A DNA stretch of 64,000 nucleotides from Stenotrophomonas sp. UBA2629 (GTDB lineage Bacteria > Pseudomonadota > Gammaproteobacteria > Xanthomonadales > Xanthomonadaceae), in assembly GCA_002359895.1 (NCBI GenBank), contig DEOB01000010.1, positions 792,251 through 856,250 on the forward strand. The letters run 5' to 3'. The notes under the pieces were generated by a model. The model worked only from the letters and a program-made list of their open reading frames with translations. It was not told the origin of the DNA and made no database searches. This document shows positions 52,901-59,870 of this stretch, in pieces. The position numbers and the translations under genes are program-made. Position 1 is the stretch's first letter; each line of letters starts with the position of its first letter.

Positions 52901-53273
52901 CGATCAGCGCGACCACGGTGATGGTCATGCCCAGGCCCTGATCGGTACGCAGCCGCGCAACCACCAGATCGGCAATGGTGGCGCTGTTGTGCTGCTTGGC
53001 CAACCGCCCCAGCCGTGCCAGGAAGGGCATGCCCATAGCGAAGATCAGCGCCATGCCAATCAGCGTTGGCGGTATCGCAAAGCCCCATTGCACGGCCTGC
53101 GACGCGGCACCGTAATAGGTCCACGCGGTGCAGTGCACGGCCAGCGACAAGGCATAGATGGCCGGCCAGACCCTCGATAGGCGGTGGCCCTGGCGTTCAC
53201 CCCACAGGGCCACACCGAACAGCAGCACGGTCCACGCAATGCAGGCCAACAGGACGATGGAGGGTGTCAACAT
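49944..53273 (-). CDS. Hybrid sensor kinase with an SLC5 sodium:solute symporter input (CrbS-like)
   Basis: 1109 residues. Residues 1-490 form a 12-13-helix SLC5/SSSF transporter domain, the sensory input. A linker helix region leads to a PAS domain (about 590-710), a HisKA domain with the phospho-accepting H756 in TAVGHDLIQPLHAAQLL, an HATPase domain (N-box near N866, G1 at DSGPGIAPE 897-905) and a C-terminal receiver with D1030 in LFDYHLDDGD and K1080. A fused SLC5 domain that may transport or bind its signal is the hallmark of CrbS. It sits tail-to-tail with the LuxR regulator and near 3HB genes, so the signal may be acetate, acetoacetate or 3HB. Confidence 0.93.
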   Translation of the reverse strand: MLTPSIVLLACIAWTVLLFGVALWGERQGHRLSRVWPAIYALSLAVHCTAWTYYGAASQAVQWGFAIPPTLIGMALIFAMGMPFLARLGRLAKQHNSATIADLVVARLRTDQGLGMTITVVALIGIIPYIALQLKAVSQGLTALLGDQFAASGQQLDMSFWFALTMAAFTMLFGARKASATEHNRGIVVALGLESLLKLAALLAIGLYAAVSVQQAGAPLLEKMVHLPPPSVIPDFITMVALGAMAAFTLPHQFHVGVVELRQSSDLKTARWLFPLYLLLIGLPSVPMALSGAAQLGQSISPDLYVLALPQARGHHVLALLAYLGSLSAATGMMILSGLTLSIMLGNHGFGARLLGGVDGDAGADLRPRVLAFRRAGILAVFLMSWLYSRAMSGTEALSDFGLMSFTALAQLAPAVLLAVYRPRTPSPAIMAGIILGSLVWLWLMLLPMVIPHSATSGALQWLTLRVQPGHIAISMGASLAINLITVAVMSRAVSPSQPLQRDAVAAASMRKTAGRFLGQERARQLMAGHAGQMLDDERVTAIERELTAVVGAGMARLLVEAARDGGAAPLEAVTRAVGEATQVLRFNQRLLEAALENMSQGISVVDAQLQLVAWNSRYAALFKFPPELLQVGQPVANLTAWALGQLKIGDAPGDNASKALSRRIAHMRRGTPHLSERIFPDNTIVEIRGNPMPGGGYVATFTDVTAFRSAEDALKRSNETLERRVQDRTARLEHAVHEAERANVAKTRFLTAVGHDLIQPLHAAQLLTDAMSQHIESEFLDSFLRQIRGALDSTDDLLSGLLDISRLEAGGLVADPRPFALSNVLDPLAQEFAVLAAARGLQFRYVPSRAWVHSDPLLLRRVLQNFLANAIRYTARGGVLLGVRRQGDTLAIGVHDSGPGIAPEQQTVVFEEFQRGDRSNGQGLGLGLAIAHRIADLLHAPLSLHSVLGHGSAFSITVARAHPAQPPRSDTQTTNSTIKGTRVLVVDNDPDALEAMRQMLLAWGCDVTALGDGNAIDAGAHQADLWLFDYHLDDGDTGVQLWKRLAAAHGPRPTVILSADTGPDTREAVREIGLSLLNKPFKPLALRWAINHLLATRSVIDHNLGANH

Positions 53274-53351
53274 CGCTCCAGTGTAGAGAGAACCGTTGGT
53301 GGTGTGCGGGCTACCGGTGCGCGCCGCCGGCAGCCACCTGATGAGCGGATG

Positions 53352-53837
53352 TCAGGGGGCGACCACGATCAGTGACAGGTGCTCGGCAACCAGCGCCACA
53401 TCATTGCCGGGCAGCAGTTCCACTGTCTTGTGCTGGGTGAGCAGCCATTGCCCCGGCTGGCGGCACTCCAGTGATCGCAGTTGCGAGCGCACCTGGATTT
53501 CCGCGCCGCTGGGCACCGGTGCAAGGAAGCGCACCTTGTTCAAGCCATAGTTGAGGACCCGGCTGATGCCGGCAAAGCCGACCAGTGCGGCCACGTCTTC
53601 CTCGACGGTGAGTGACAGCAGCAGAAAGCCATGCGCGATGGTCCGCCCGCCCGGCAACTCGGCCTGCGCGCGGGCGGGGTCCACATGGATCCAGTTGTGG
53701 TCGCCAGTGGCATCGGCGAACGCGTCGATGCGCGATTGCGGTACATGTACGCGCTTGCTGAGCCGTTCGGACTGCGCCCAATGGTGCAGCGCCAGCAGTG
53801 CCGGTGGCAGGGTGTTGTCTGTGTCCAGAATGCTCAT
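53352..53837 (-). CDS. MaoC-like hot-dog dehydratase
   Basis: 161 residues. The (R)-hydratase motif is DATGDHNWIHVDPARAQAEL (catalytic Asp and His in GDHNWIH), followed by GGRTIAHGFLLLSL, as in PhaJ and MaoC. PhaJ-type enzymes hydrate crotonyl-CoA to (R)-3-hydroxybutyryl-CoA and back. The start overlaps the alpha/beta hydrolase stop by ATGA. It is in the same strand unit as the TonB-dependent receptor at 54725. This supports a role in short-chain 3-hydroxyacyl metabolism, though a direct CoA-free role is possible. Confidence 0.87.
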   Translation of the reverse strand: MSILDTDNTLPPALLALHHWAQSERLSKRVHVPQSRIDAFADATGDHNWIHVDPARAQAELPGGRTIAHGFLLLSLTVEEDVAALVGFAGISRVLNYGLNKVRFLAPVPSGAEIQVRSQLRSLECRQPGQWLLTQHKTVELLPGNDVALVAEHLSLIVVAP

Positions 53838-54712
53838 TGCACACGCCCCAACAAGGCCAGAATCGCGTCCCGCGCGACGGGCTCGGACAGCGTGGGTGCA
53901 TGGCCCACGTCCGGAACTTCCACCAGGCTGGCGGTCGCGGAGGTGGCGGCCATCTGCCGGGCCACGTCAGCCGGCAGGATGTCCGACAACGCGCCGCGCA
54001 CCACCAGCACCGGCGCGCGTTGGGTCAGCGTCCGCACCGCGCGCCACAACACCGGACGCAGCAGCCACAGCACCCACGGCCGGGTAGTGCGGATGACGGC
54101 AGGGTCGTAGTCCAGCTCCAACAAGCCATCGTCGCGTTTGCGGAACATGCGCGAGGCCATCGCCCGCCAATCCTCGGCGCTGAAGCGCGGGAAAGAGGCT
54201 TTGCCGATGGACTCGGCGTAGGCCGCAGCCTGCTGCAGATCCATCGGTGGCAGGGTCTTGCCTGCATATTTGCCGATACGCGCCAAGGCCTCGCGGGGCA
54301 CCCTGGGGCCGGCATCGTTGAGCACCGCACCGGCAATCAGTTCCGGCGCACGCGTTGCCAGCGTGATGGTGACCAGCACGCCCAGCGAGGTGCCGATGAA
54401 CACCGCTTTGTCGATGCCCTGCGAACGCAGCAGCGCGGCCATGTCGTCGGCGTAAACCCGTGCGTTGTAGCTGGACGGGTCCGGTGCGCAGGCCGAGCCG
54501 GCGCGCCCGCGCAGGTCAACGGCCAGTACCCGCCAGCCGATGCTGGTCAGCTCCTGGGCCAGCGCGTCGAAATCGGCGGCATTGCGCGTCAAGCCTGGAA
54601 TGCAGACCACCGTACCGCGGGGGGATTCCCCCGCGGCGGGTGCATGGTCGCGCGCGTGCAGGCGCAGGCCATCGTTGCTGGTCCAGTACACATCTTGATA
54701 AGACTGCGACAT
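53834..54712 (-). CDS. Alpha/beta hydrolase
   Basis: 292 residues. The nucleophile elbow is GTSLG in VFIGTSLGVLVTITLA, the acid is likely in VVRGALSDILPADV, and the histidine in VPDVGHAPTLSEP. No signal peptide is visible, so it is cytoplasmic. The N-terminal VYWTSNDGLRLHARDHAP resembles esterases and peroxidases of this fold. It is 12 bases after the receptor gene and overlaps the MaoC gene, suggesting it acts on the imported ligand, possibly an ester or oligomer of a hydroxyacid. Confidence 0.86.
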   Translation of the reverse strand: MSQSYQDVYWTSNDGLRLHARDHAPAAGESPRGTVVCIPGLTRNAADFDALAQELTSIGWRVLAVDLRGRAGSACAPDPSSYNARVYADDMAALLRSQGIDKAVFIGTSLGVLVTITLATRAPELIAGAVLNDAGPRVPREALARIGKYAGKTLPPMDLQQAAAYAESIGKASFPRFSAEDWRAMASRMFRKRDDGLLELDYDPAVIRTTRPWVLWLLRPVLWRAVRTLTQRAPVLVVRGALSDILPADVARQMAATSATASLVEVPDVGHAPTLSEPVARDAILALLGRVQ

Positions 54713-54724
54713 GCAGGTTGGGTC

Positions 54725-56923
54725 CTAGAAGTCGTAGCGGACGCTGAGGCTGTACTGGCGCGGTGGGCCGTAGAAGCCGATCAGCGTACCTACTGCCGGG
54801 ATGTTGTAACCGGTGGTGCGGTATTCCTTGTCGGCAAGGTTGGTGCCCTGCAGGGAGAACGTCCAGGCGTCGTCCAGTTTCCAGATCACCCCGGCGTTGA
54901 CCAGCCCATAGCCATTCTGCTTGATCACCGGGCTCAGATCGGTGGTCGGCCATACCTCGCTCTGGTAGCTGTAGCCCGCACGTGCGGAGAGATTGCCGCC
55001 ACGGGCAAGCTCGGTGCGGTACTCCACATTCAAGGCGCCGGAGTACTTGGGCGCGTTGGTGAACTCCATCTTGTCGGCGACGTTGACGCCACGGTCCATG
55101 TACTCGTCGTACTTGGTATCCAGCCACGCCAGGTTGCCGGAGATGAGCCAGTGCTGCGTCGGCAGGTATTGGTACTCCACTTCCAGGCCGTTGACCGTAC
55201 CGGCACCGGCGTTGGTGAAGTCACCAAAGAAGGCATCGTCAACGCCATCGCCGTTGGTGTCGATGCCGGTGAACACCGACAGCTGGATGTCCTTGTACTT
55301 GTTGTGGAAGGCCGACAGATTCAGGAACAGGCGCTGGTCCAGGAAGGCCATCTTGCTGCCGATCTCGAAGCTGTCGACCGTCTCGTCATCGAACGGGTCG
55401 GCCGAGCGCGGCACCGCCACGGCATTGGCGCGGATGTTGTAACCACCGGATTTGAAGCCACGTGTCGCCAGGCCGTAGACCATGATGTCCGGGGTGAAGG
55501 CGTAGTCCAGCGACACCTTGGGCGAGACGTTCTTGAAGTTGGTGGTCTTGTCGAAATCAGCGGCCACCGCGATGGGGCGGCTGAAGGTCGCATCGGAGTA
55601 GAAGCGGTTCAGCACGATCGCGCGCTTGTCTTCGTCGGTATAGCGGGCGCCGACGTCGAGCTTGAACTTGTCGGTCAGGTCGAAGGTCCAGTCGGCATAG
55701 AGCGCGATGCTGTCGGTCAGCACCTTGCCGCGGGTATCGCCGAACTGCAGGTTGAAGAAGTTGTTGCGGATCTGGCCGCCGGCTTCGCCGCTGAACTGAT
55801 ACAGGCCAATCACACCGCGTACGCGTCCACCGGCGTCGTAGTTGAACTGCACTTCGTTGCTGACCTGGTTGTCGGCATAGCTGCCGCCCACGTCAGCCAG
55901 CTTGATCGGCGTGGTGTCGAAGTCGATATTGGAATGGCTGTCGGATTCGCGCTTGGCGACAACGTACTTCAACGCCCAATTGTCGTTGGGACGCCAGTTC
56001 ACCGTAGCCGAGGCGCCTTTGGTCTCGACACTGTTGAGGTTGGGCATGCCCGAGCGGATGTCATAGCGGTCGTCCATCGGCGGGTAGGCCGGGGTGAACG
56101 GGTTGGGCGCCAGCATCTTGGAGCCGCGCATGCCGGACTGGTCATCAATCCAGTCCAACGCGAACTGCACATCGAAGTCATCGCCTGCATAGGCGCCCAA
56201 GTTCAAGCGTGCCGCGTTGACTTGTTTGTCGCTGATGGGCTGGCCGGTGAGGGTGTTTTCGCCGAAGCCATCGCGGTTCATGCTGGCCACCGCAATGCGT
56301 CCGCGCAGGCCGCTGTCGGGCCCGCCCAACGGGCCGCCGATGGCGGCTTTGGCATCCAGCTGGTTGTAGTTGCCCACGGTGATCTGGGCGAAACCTTCGG
56401 GGGTGGTCGGTAGGCCGCGCGAAACATATTTGATCGCGCCGCCAATGGTGTTCTTGCCGTACAGCGTGCCTTGCGGGCCGCGCAACACCTCGATGCGCGA
56501 GACGTCGAACACATCCAGCAACGCACCCTGCGGGCGGGCGATATACACGTCATCCAGATAGATGCCCACGCCCGGGTCGGCGCCCCAGGTGGGATCGGAT
56601 TGGCCGACACCACGGATGTAGGCGGTAACCGTGCTGCTGGCGCCGCGTGCGGCATAGATGGTCAGGTTGGGCACCTGTGCATCCAGGTCGCTGATGTCCT
56701 GGACGTTCAATTTGTCCAGCGCCTCGGAGGTGAAGGCGGTGACGGCGACCGGGACTTCCTGCAGGGTTTCCTCGCGCTTGCGCGCGGTCACCATGATGCT
56801 GTCCAGGTTGGTGGCTGCTACGCCTTTGTCCTGTGCCGGCGCGGCCTGCTGCGCCTGCTGTGCCAGTGCGGGCCCGGAGGCAAGTAGTACGCCGATCATC
56901 AGGCTCAAACAGTTCCGCTTCAT
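54725..56923 (-). CDS. TonB-dependent receptor (3HB-associated)
   Basis: 732 residues from MKRNCLSLMIGVLLASGPAL, with GGGGAGGA before the ATG. A signal peptide ends near ALAQ. The plug region includes SIMVTARKREETLQEVPVAV, LTIYAARGASSTVTAYIRGV, SDPTWGADPGVGIYLDDVYI and VLRGPQGTLYGKNTIGGAIK, the set typical of Sphingomonas/Caulobacter-type receptors, which take up many carbon compounds as well as iron chelates. The C-terminus ends RQYSLSVRYDF. It leads an operon with an alpha/beta hydrolase and a MaoC protein, and is divergent from the GntP permease. No Fur-like site is at its promoter, so the ligand is probably an organic nutrient. Confidence 0.92.
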   Translation of the reverse strand: MKRNCLSLMIGVLLASGPALAQQAQQAAPAQDKGVAATNLDSIMVTARKREETLQEVPVAVTAFTSEALDKLNVQDISDLDAQVPNLTIYAARGASSTVTAYIRGVGQSDPTWGADPGVGIYLDDVYIARPQGALLDVFDVSRIEVLRGPQGTLYGKNTIGGAIKYVSRGLPTTPEGFAQITVGNYNQLDAKAAIGGPLGGPDSGLRGRIAVASMNRDGFGENTLTGQPISDKQVNAARLNLGAYAGDDFDVQFALDWIDDQSGMRGSKMLAPNPFTPAYPPMDDRYDIRSGMPNLNSVETKGASATVNWRPNDNWALKYVVAKRESDSHSNIDFDTTPIKLADVGGSYADNQVSNEVQFNYDAGGRVRGVIGLYQFSGEAGGQIRNNFFNLQFGDTRGKVLTDSIALYADWTFDLTDKFKLDVGARYTDEDKRAIVLNRFYSDATFSRPIAVAADFDKTTNFKNVSPKVSLDYAFTPDIMVYGLATRGFKSGGYNIRANAVAVPRSADPFDDETVDSFEIGSKMAFLDQRLFLNLSAFHNKYKDIQLSVFTGIDTNGDGVDDAFFGDFTNAGAGTVNGLEVEYQYLPTQHWLISGNLAWLDTKYDEYMDRGVNVADKMEFTNAPKYSGALNVEYRTELARGGNLSARAGYSYQSEVWPTTDLSPVIKQNGYGLVNAGVIWKLDDAWTFSLQGTNLADKEYRTTGYNIPAVGTLIGFYGPPRQYSLSVRYDF

Positions 56924-56973
56924 TCGGTCCTCCCCAGGCATGTGCGTTGCAGATGACCCATTGCCACCCGTGG

Positions 56974-56983
56974 AGCCTAGGCT
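56974..56983. promoter_or_regulatory. AGCCTAGGCT palindrome
   Basis: A 10-base perfect palindrome with the same CCTAGG center as sites at 49160 and 57010, located between the TonB-dependent receptor and GntP permease genes. Confidence 0.35.
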
Positions 56984-57009
56984 AGCGGCGTCACGGCACG
57001 CCAGCGAGT

Positions 57010-57021
57010 AGACCTAGGTAC
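57010..57021. promoter_or_regulatory. GTACCTAGGTCT palindrome (minus strand), candidate operator 3
   Basis: On the plus strand AGACCTAGGTAC. It lies 57 bases upstream of the GntP permease start and 86 upstream of the receptor start. The core GTACCTAGGTC is identical to that at 49160-49170. Confidence 0.5.
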
Positions 57022-57078
57022 AGTCGGCACGGATCGTCAGATCTGGATACTGGGCGCCTCCTCATCTGGAAGCGCCGT

Positions 57079-58482
57079 ATGTCGTTACTGATCGTACTTG
57101 CTGCGCTGGCCTTCCTGATGCTTGTGGCCTATCGCGGTTACAGCGTCATCCTGTTCGCGCCCATCGCCGCACTGGGAGCGGTGCTGCTGACCGACCCGTC
57201 ACTGGTGGCGCCGATGTTCACCGGCTTGTTCATGGACAAGATGGTTGGGTTCCTGAAGTTGTATTTCCCGGTATTTCTGCTGGGTGCGGTGTTTGGCAAA
57301 TTGATCGAACTCTCCGGGTTCTCCAAATCCATCGTCGGTGCGGCGATCCGTCTGTTCGGCCCGCAACGGGCCATGCTGTCGATCGTATTGGTGTCGGGGC
57401 TGCTTACTTACGGCGGCGTGTCGCTGTTTGTGGTGGTGTTTGCGGTGTATCCCTTCGCTGCTGAAATGTTCCGCCAGAGCAACATCCCCAAGCGCCTGAT
57501 CCCGGCCACGCTGGCGGTGGGCGGTTTCAGTTTCACCATGGATGCGTTGCCCGGCACACCGCAGATACAGAACATCATCCCGACCACGTTCTTCGGCACC
57601 GATACCTGGGCAGCACCGGTGCTGGGTGTGCTCGGCAGCGTGTTCGTGCTCGGCGTCGGCATGGCCTACCTGGAATGGCGTCGTCGCGTGGCGGTGCAGA
57701 AGGGCGAGGGCTATGGCAATGCTGCAACCCTGGTCAACGAGCCAGCGCCGTTCACCGGCAGCACCCTGGCCAATGCATGGGTGGCCGTGCTGCCGCTGGT
57801 GTTGGTGTTCGTGTCCAACAAATTGCTGACCCTGGGCATACCGCTCTGGTACGGCACCGAGCATAGTTTTGTGCCGGCAGTGCTGGGTAAAGCCGCACCG
57901 GTGGTGCAGGAGGTGCCTAAGATCGCCGCGATCTGGGCGGTGGAGGGCGCGCTGCTGGTGGGCATCATCTCGGTGATGCTGCTGGCGTGGCGGCCGGTGG
58001 TCACCCAGTTTGCCGACGGCACCAAGACCGCCATCAGCGGCGCGTTGCTGGCGGCCATGAACACCGCCTCGGAATACGGTTTTGGTGCGGTGATCGCCGC
58101 ATTGCCAGGCTTCATGCTGGTGGCCGATGCACTGGGCTCCATCAATGATCCGTTGCTGCACGAAGCCGTCACCGTGACCGGCCTGGCCGGCGTCACCGGT
58201 TCGGCGTCCGGTGGCATGAGCATCGCCCTGGCTGCGATGGCCGATACGTTCATCGCCAACGCGCAGGCCGCTGGCATCCCGATGGAAGTACTGCATCGCG
58301 TGGCATCCATGGCCTCCGGCGGCATGGACAGCCTGCCGCACAACGGCGCGGTCATCACCTTGTTGATGGTGACCGGGCTCACCCATCGCCAGGCCTACAA
58401 AGATATTTTTGCCGTGACCATCATCAAGACGGTGGCGGTGTTTGTGGTGATCGGCATCTATTACGCCACCGGCTGGGTTTGA
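57079..58482 (+). CDS. GntP-family permease, probable 3-hydroxybutyrate transporter
   Basis: 467 residues with 12-14 membrane helices throughout and no soluble domain. The GntP features are MLVAYRGYSVILFAPIAALG, GGVSLFVVVFAVYPFAAEMF, the paired GFSFTMDALPGTPQIQNIIP and TGSASGGMSIALAAM. GntP transporters carry gluconate and hydroxy acids including 3HB in related organisms. It is followed by the PHB depolymerase gene with 88 bases between, and is divergent from a TonB-dependent receptor. The 3HB specificity is an inference from context. Confidence 0.9.
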   Translation: MSLLIVLAALAFLMLVAYRGYSVILFAPIAALGAVLLTDPSLVAPMFTGLFMDKMVGFLKLYFPVFLLGAVFGKLIELSGFSKSIVGAAIRLFGPQRAMLSIVLVSGLLTYGGVSLFVVVFAVYPFAAEMFRQSNIPKRLIPATLAVGGFSFTMDALPGTPQIQNIIPTTFFGTDTWAAPVLGVLGSVFVLGVGMAYLEWRRRVAVQKGEGYGNAATLVNEPAPFTGSTLANAWVAVLPLVLVFVSNKLLTLGIPLWYGTEHSFVPAVLGKAAPVVQEVPKIAAIWAVEGALLVGIISVMLLAWRPVVTQFADGTKTAISGALLAAMNTASEYGFGAVIAALPGFMLVADALGSINDPLLHEAVTVTGLAGVTGSASGGMSIALAAMADTFIANAQAAGIPMEVLHRVASMASGGMDSLPHNGAVITLLMVTGLTHRQAYKDIFAVTIIKTVAVFVVIGIYYATGWV

Positions 58483-58570
58483 CACAGGTGTTGCAACTCC
58501 CTTTGGGCGCTGCGTCCAAAGCGGCTCTTCGGTACGACTTCATCCACGACTCACGCATGAGGATCTGGTT

Positions 58571-59578
58571 ATGAAAGCTGGCATCGATATGGTCAAGGCG
58601 GCGGTCGCCGTTCTGTTTGCAGGGTTGGCAATGGTGGGCAGCGCGCACGCGCAGGCGGGGTCCGGGCATTGGGACATCGGCGCCTATGGCAACCTCTACG
58701 GCGCCCGCGAATATCAGGTTTGGGTGCCGGCCGATTACAACCCGCAGTCGCCGCCGCTGCCGTTGTTGCTGGTGTTGCACGGTTGCGTCAACGGGCCCAA
58801 CCTGATGGGCGAAGCGTCAGGCTTCAATGACGTTGCTGATACCGAGGGTTTCATCGCCGTGTATCCCCGACAGAACGTCACCGCCAACCCGGCGCGTTGC
58901 TGGAACTGGCAGTTGCCGATCAACCAGGCTCGTGGCAGCGGTGAGGCGTCGATCCTGGCCGGGATCGTGGAAGCGGTGAAAGCCGGCTACAACGTTGATC
59001 CGCGCAGGGTCTATGTCACCGGCATTTCCGCTGGCGGCGCGATGACCTCGATCATGCTGGCGTGCTATTCGGATGTGTTCGCCGCAGGCGCGGTGCACTC
59101 CGGCGGCATGTACAAGGGCGCGACCACGGTATCGGGCAGTGCGTACGCGCTGTTGGCGGGCAGTATCTATTCGCCGGACAGCAATGGGCGGCTTGCCTGG
59201 CAGTGTTCCGGGTCGCCGTCGCCACGGCCGTTGCCGGTGCTGGTGTTCCACGGCAGCGCCGATGCCACGGTCAATCCGTTGAACGGCCGCCAGGCGGTGC
59301 GCCAGTTCCTGCAGACCAACGACCTGGCCGACGATGGCATGGACAACGACTCGGTCAAGTACGTGCCTACCAGCACCGTCAACGCACAGGTGCCGGACGG
59401 GCGCAGCTATACCGTCGACAACTACGCCTATGGCGGTAAAACGCTGGTGCAGCACTATGTGGTGCATGGCATGGGCCATGCGTGGAGCGGCAGCGATTCG
59501 GGCTTGCCGTTTACCGACCCCAAAGGCCCCGATGCGACCGTGATCACCTGGTTGTTCCTCAAGGATCATCTGCGCTGA
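58571..59578 (+). CDS. Secreted PHB depolymerase (esterase PHB family)
   Basis: 335 residues. A signal peptide ends near AHAQ (residue 28). The alpha/beta hydrolase fold has the nucleophile S153 in GISAGGAMTS, the oxyanion-region block LVLHGCVNGPNLMGEASGFN, Asp in HGSADATVNP and His in VHGMGHAWSG. This matches PHB depolymerase/poly(3HB) hydrolase and LpqC-type esterases. It lacks the C-terminal substrate-binding domain of large extracellular depolymerases. It follows the GntP permease on the same strand and is closed by a strong terminator. Confidence 0.9.
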   Translation: MKAGIDMVKAAVAVLFAGLAMVGSAHAQAGSGHWDIGAYGNLYGAREYQVWVPADYNPQSPPLPLLLVLHGCVNGPNLMGEASGFNDVADTEGFIAVYPRQNVTANPARCWNWQLPINQARGSGEASILAGIVEAVKAGYNVDPRRVYVTGISAGGAMTSIMLACYSDVFAAGAVHSGGMYKGATTVSGSAYALLAGSIYSPDSNGRLAWQCSGSPSPRPLPVLVFHGSADATVNPLNGRQAVRQFLQTNDLADDGMDNDSVKYVPTSTVNAQVPDGRSYTVDNYAYGGKTLVQHYVVHGMGHAWSGSDSGLPFTDPKGPDATVITWLFLKDHLR

Positions 59579-59638
59579 GTGCGTGAGGTATCCACCCGCT
59601 GCTCGAAGTGATGCGGGCGGGGCATGGCAATACACATG

Positions 59639-59672
59639 AGCGAGGACGCATGCCGTCCTCGCTTTTTTTTTT
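59639..59672 (+). terminator. Intrinsic terminator after the PHB depolymerase
   Basis: AGCGAGGACG (59639-59648) and CGTCCTCGCT (59654-59663) form a 10-bp stem, followed by a run of ten T residues. A textbook Rho-independent terminator. Confidence 0.95.
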
Positions 59673-59690
59673 ATTCCGGGAGTTGCACTG

Positions 59691-59716
59691 GCGTCATGAC
59701 CTGCAGGTGATGACGC
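59691..59716. promoter_or_regulatory. 26-base near-perfect palindrome upstream of the third receptor
   Basis: GCGTCATGACCTG (59691-59703) followed by CAGGTGATGACGC (59704-59716) is self-complementary except for one pair. It lies 155 bases upstream of the TonB-dependent receptor at 59871, in the promoter gap, and looks like the operator of a dimeric regulator. The other 260-odd bases of this gap hold only the terminator at 59639. Confidence 0.55.
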
Positions 59717-59870
59717 GGCGCTTCCGCTGCGACGACATCCTTGGCGCTGGAGCAGGAACGTTGCCATCGCACTGCAATGTTGTGCGGTGATGATCTGCGC
59801 GCATTCATGTCACGCCATCGGCGCTGTACGGGCCGAACGGAATCATCATCTGTCAATCAAGGGCAACACC

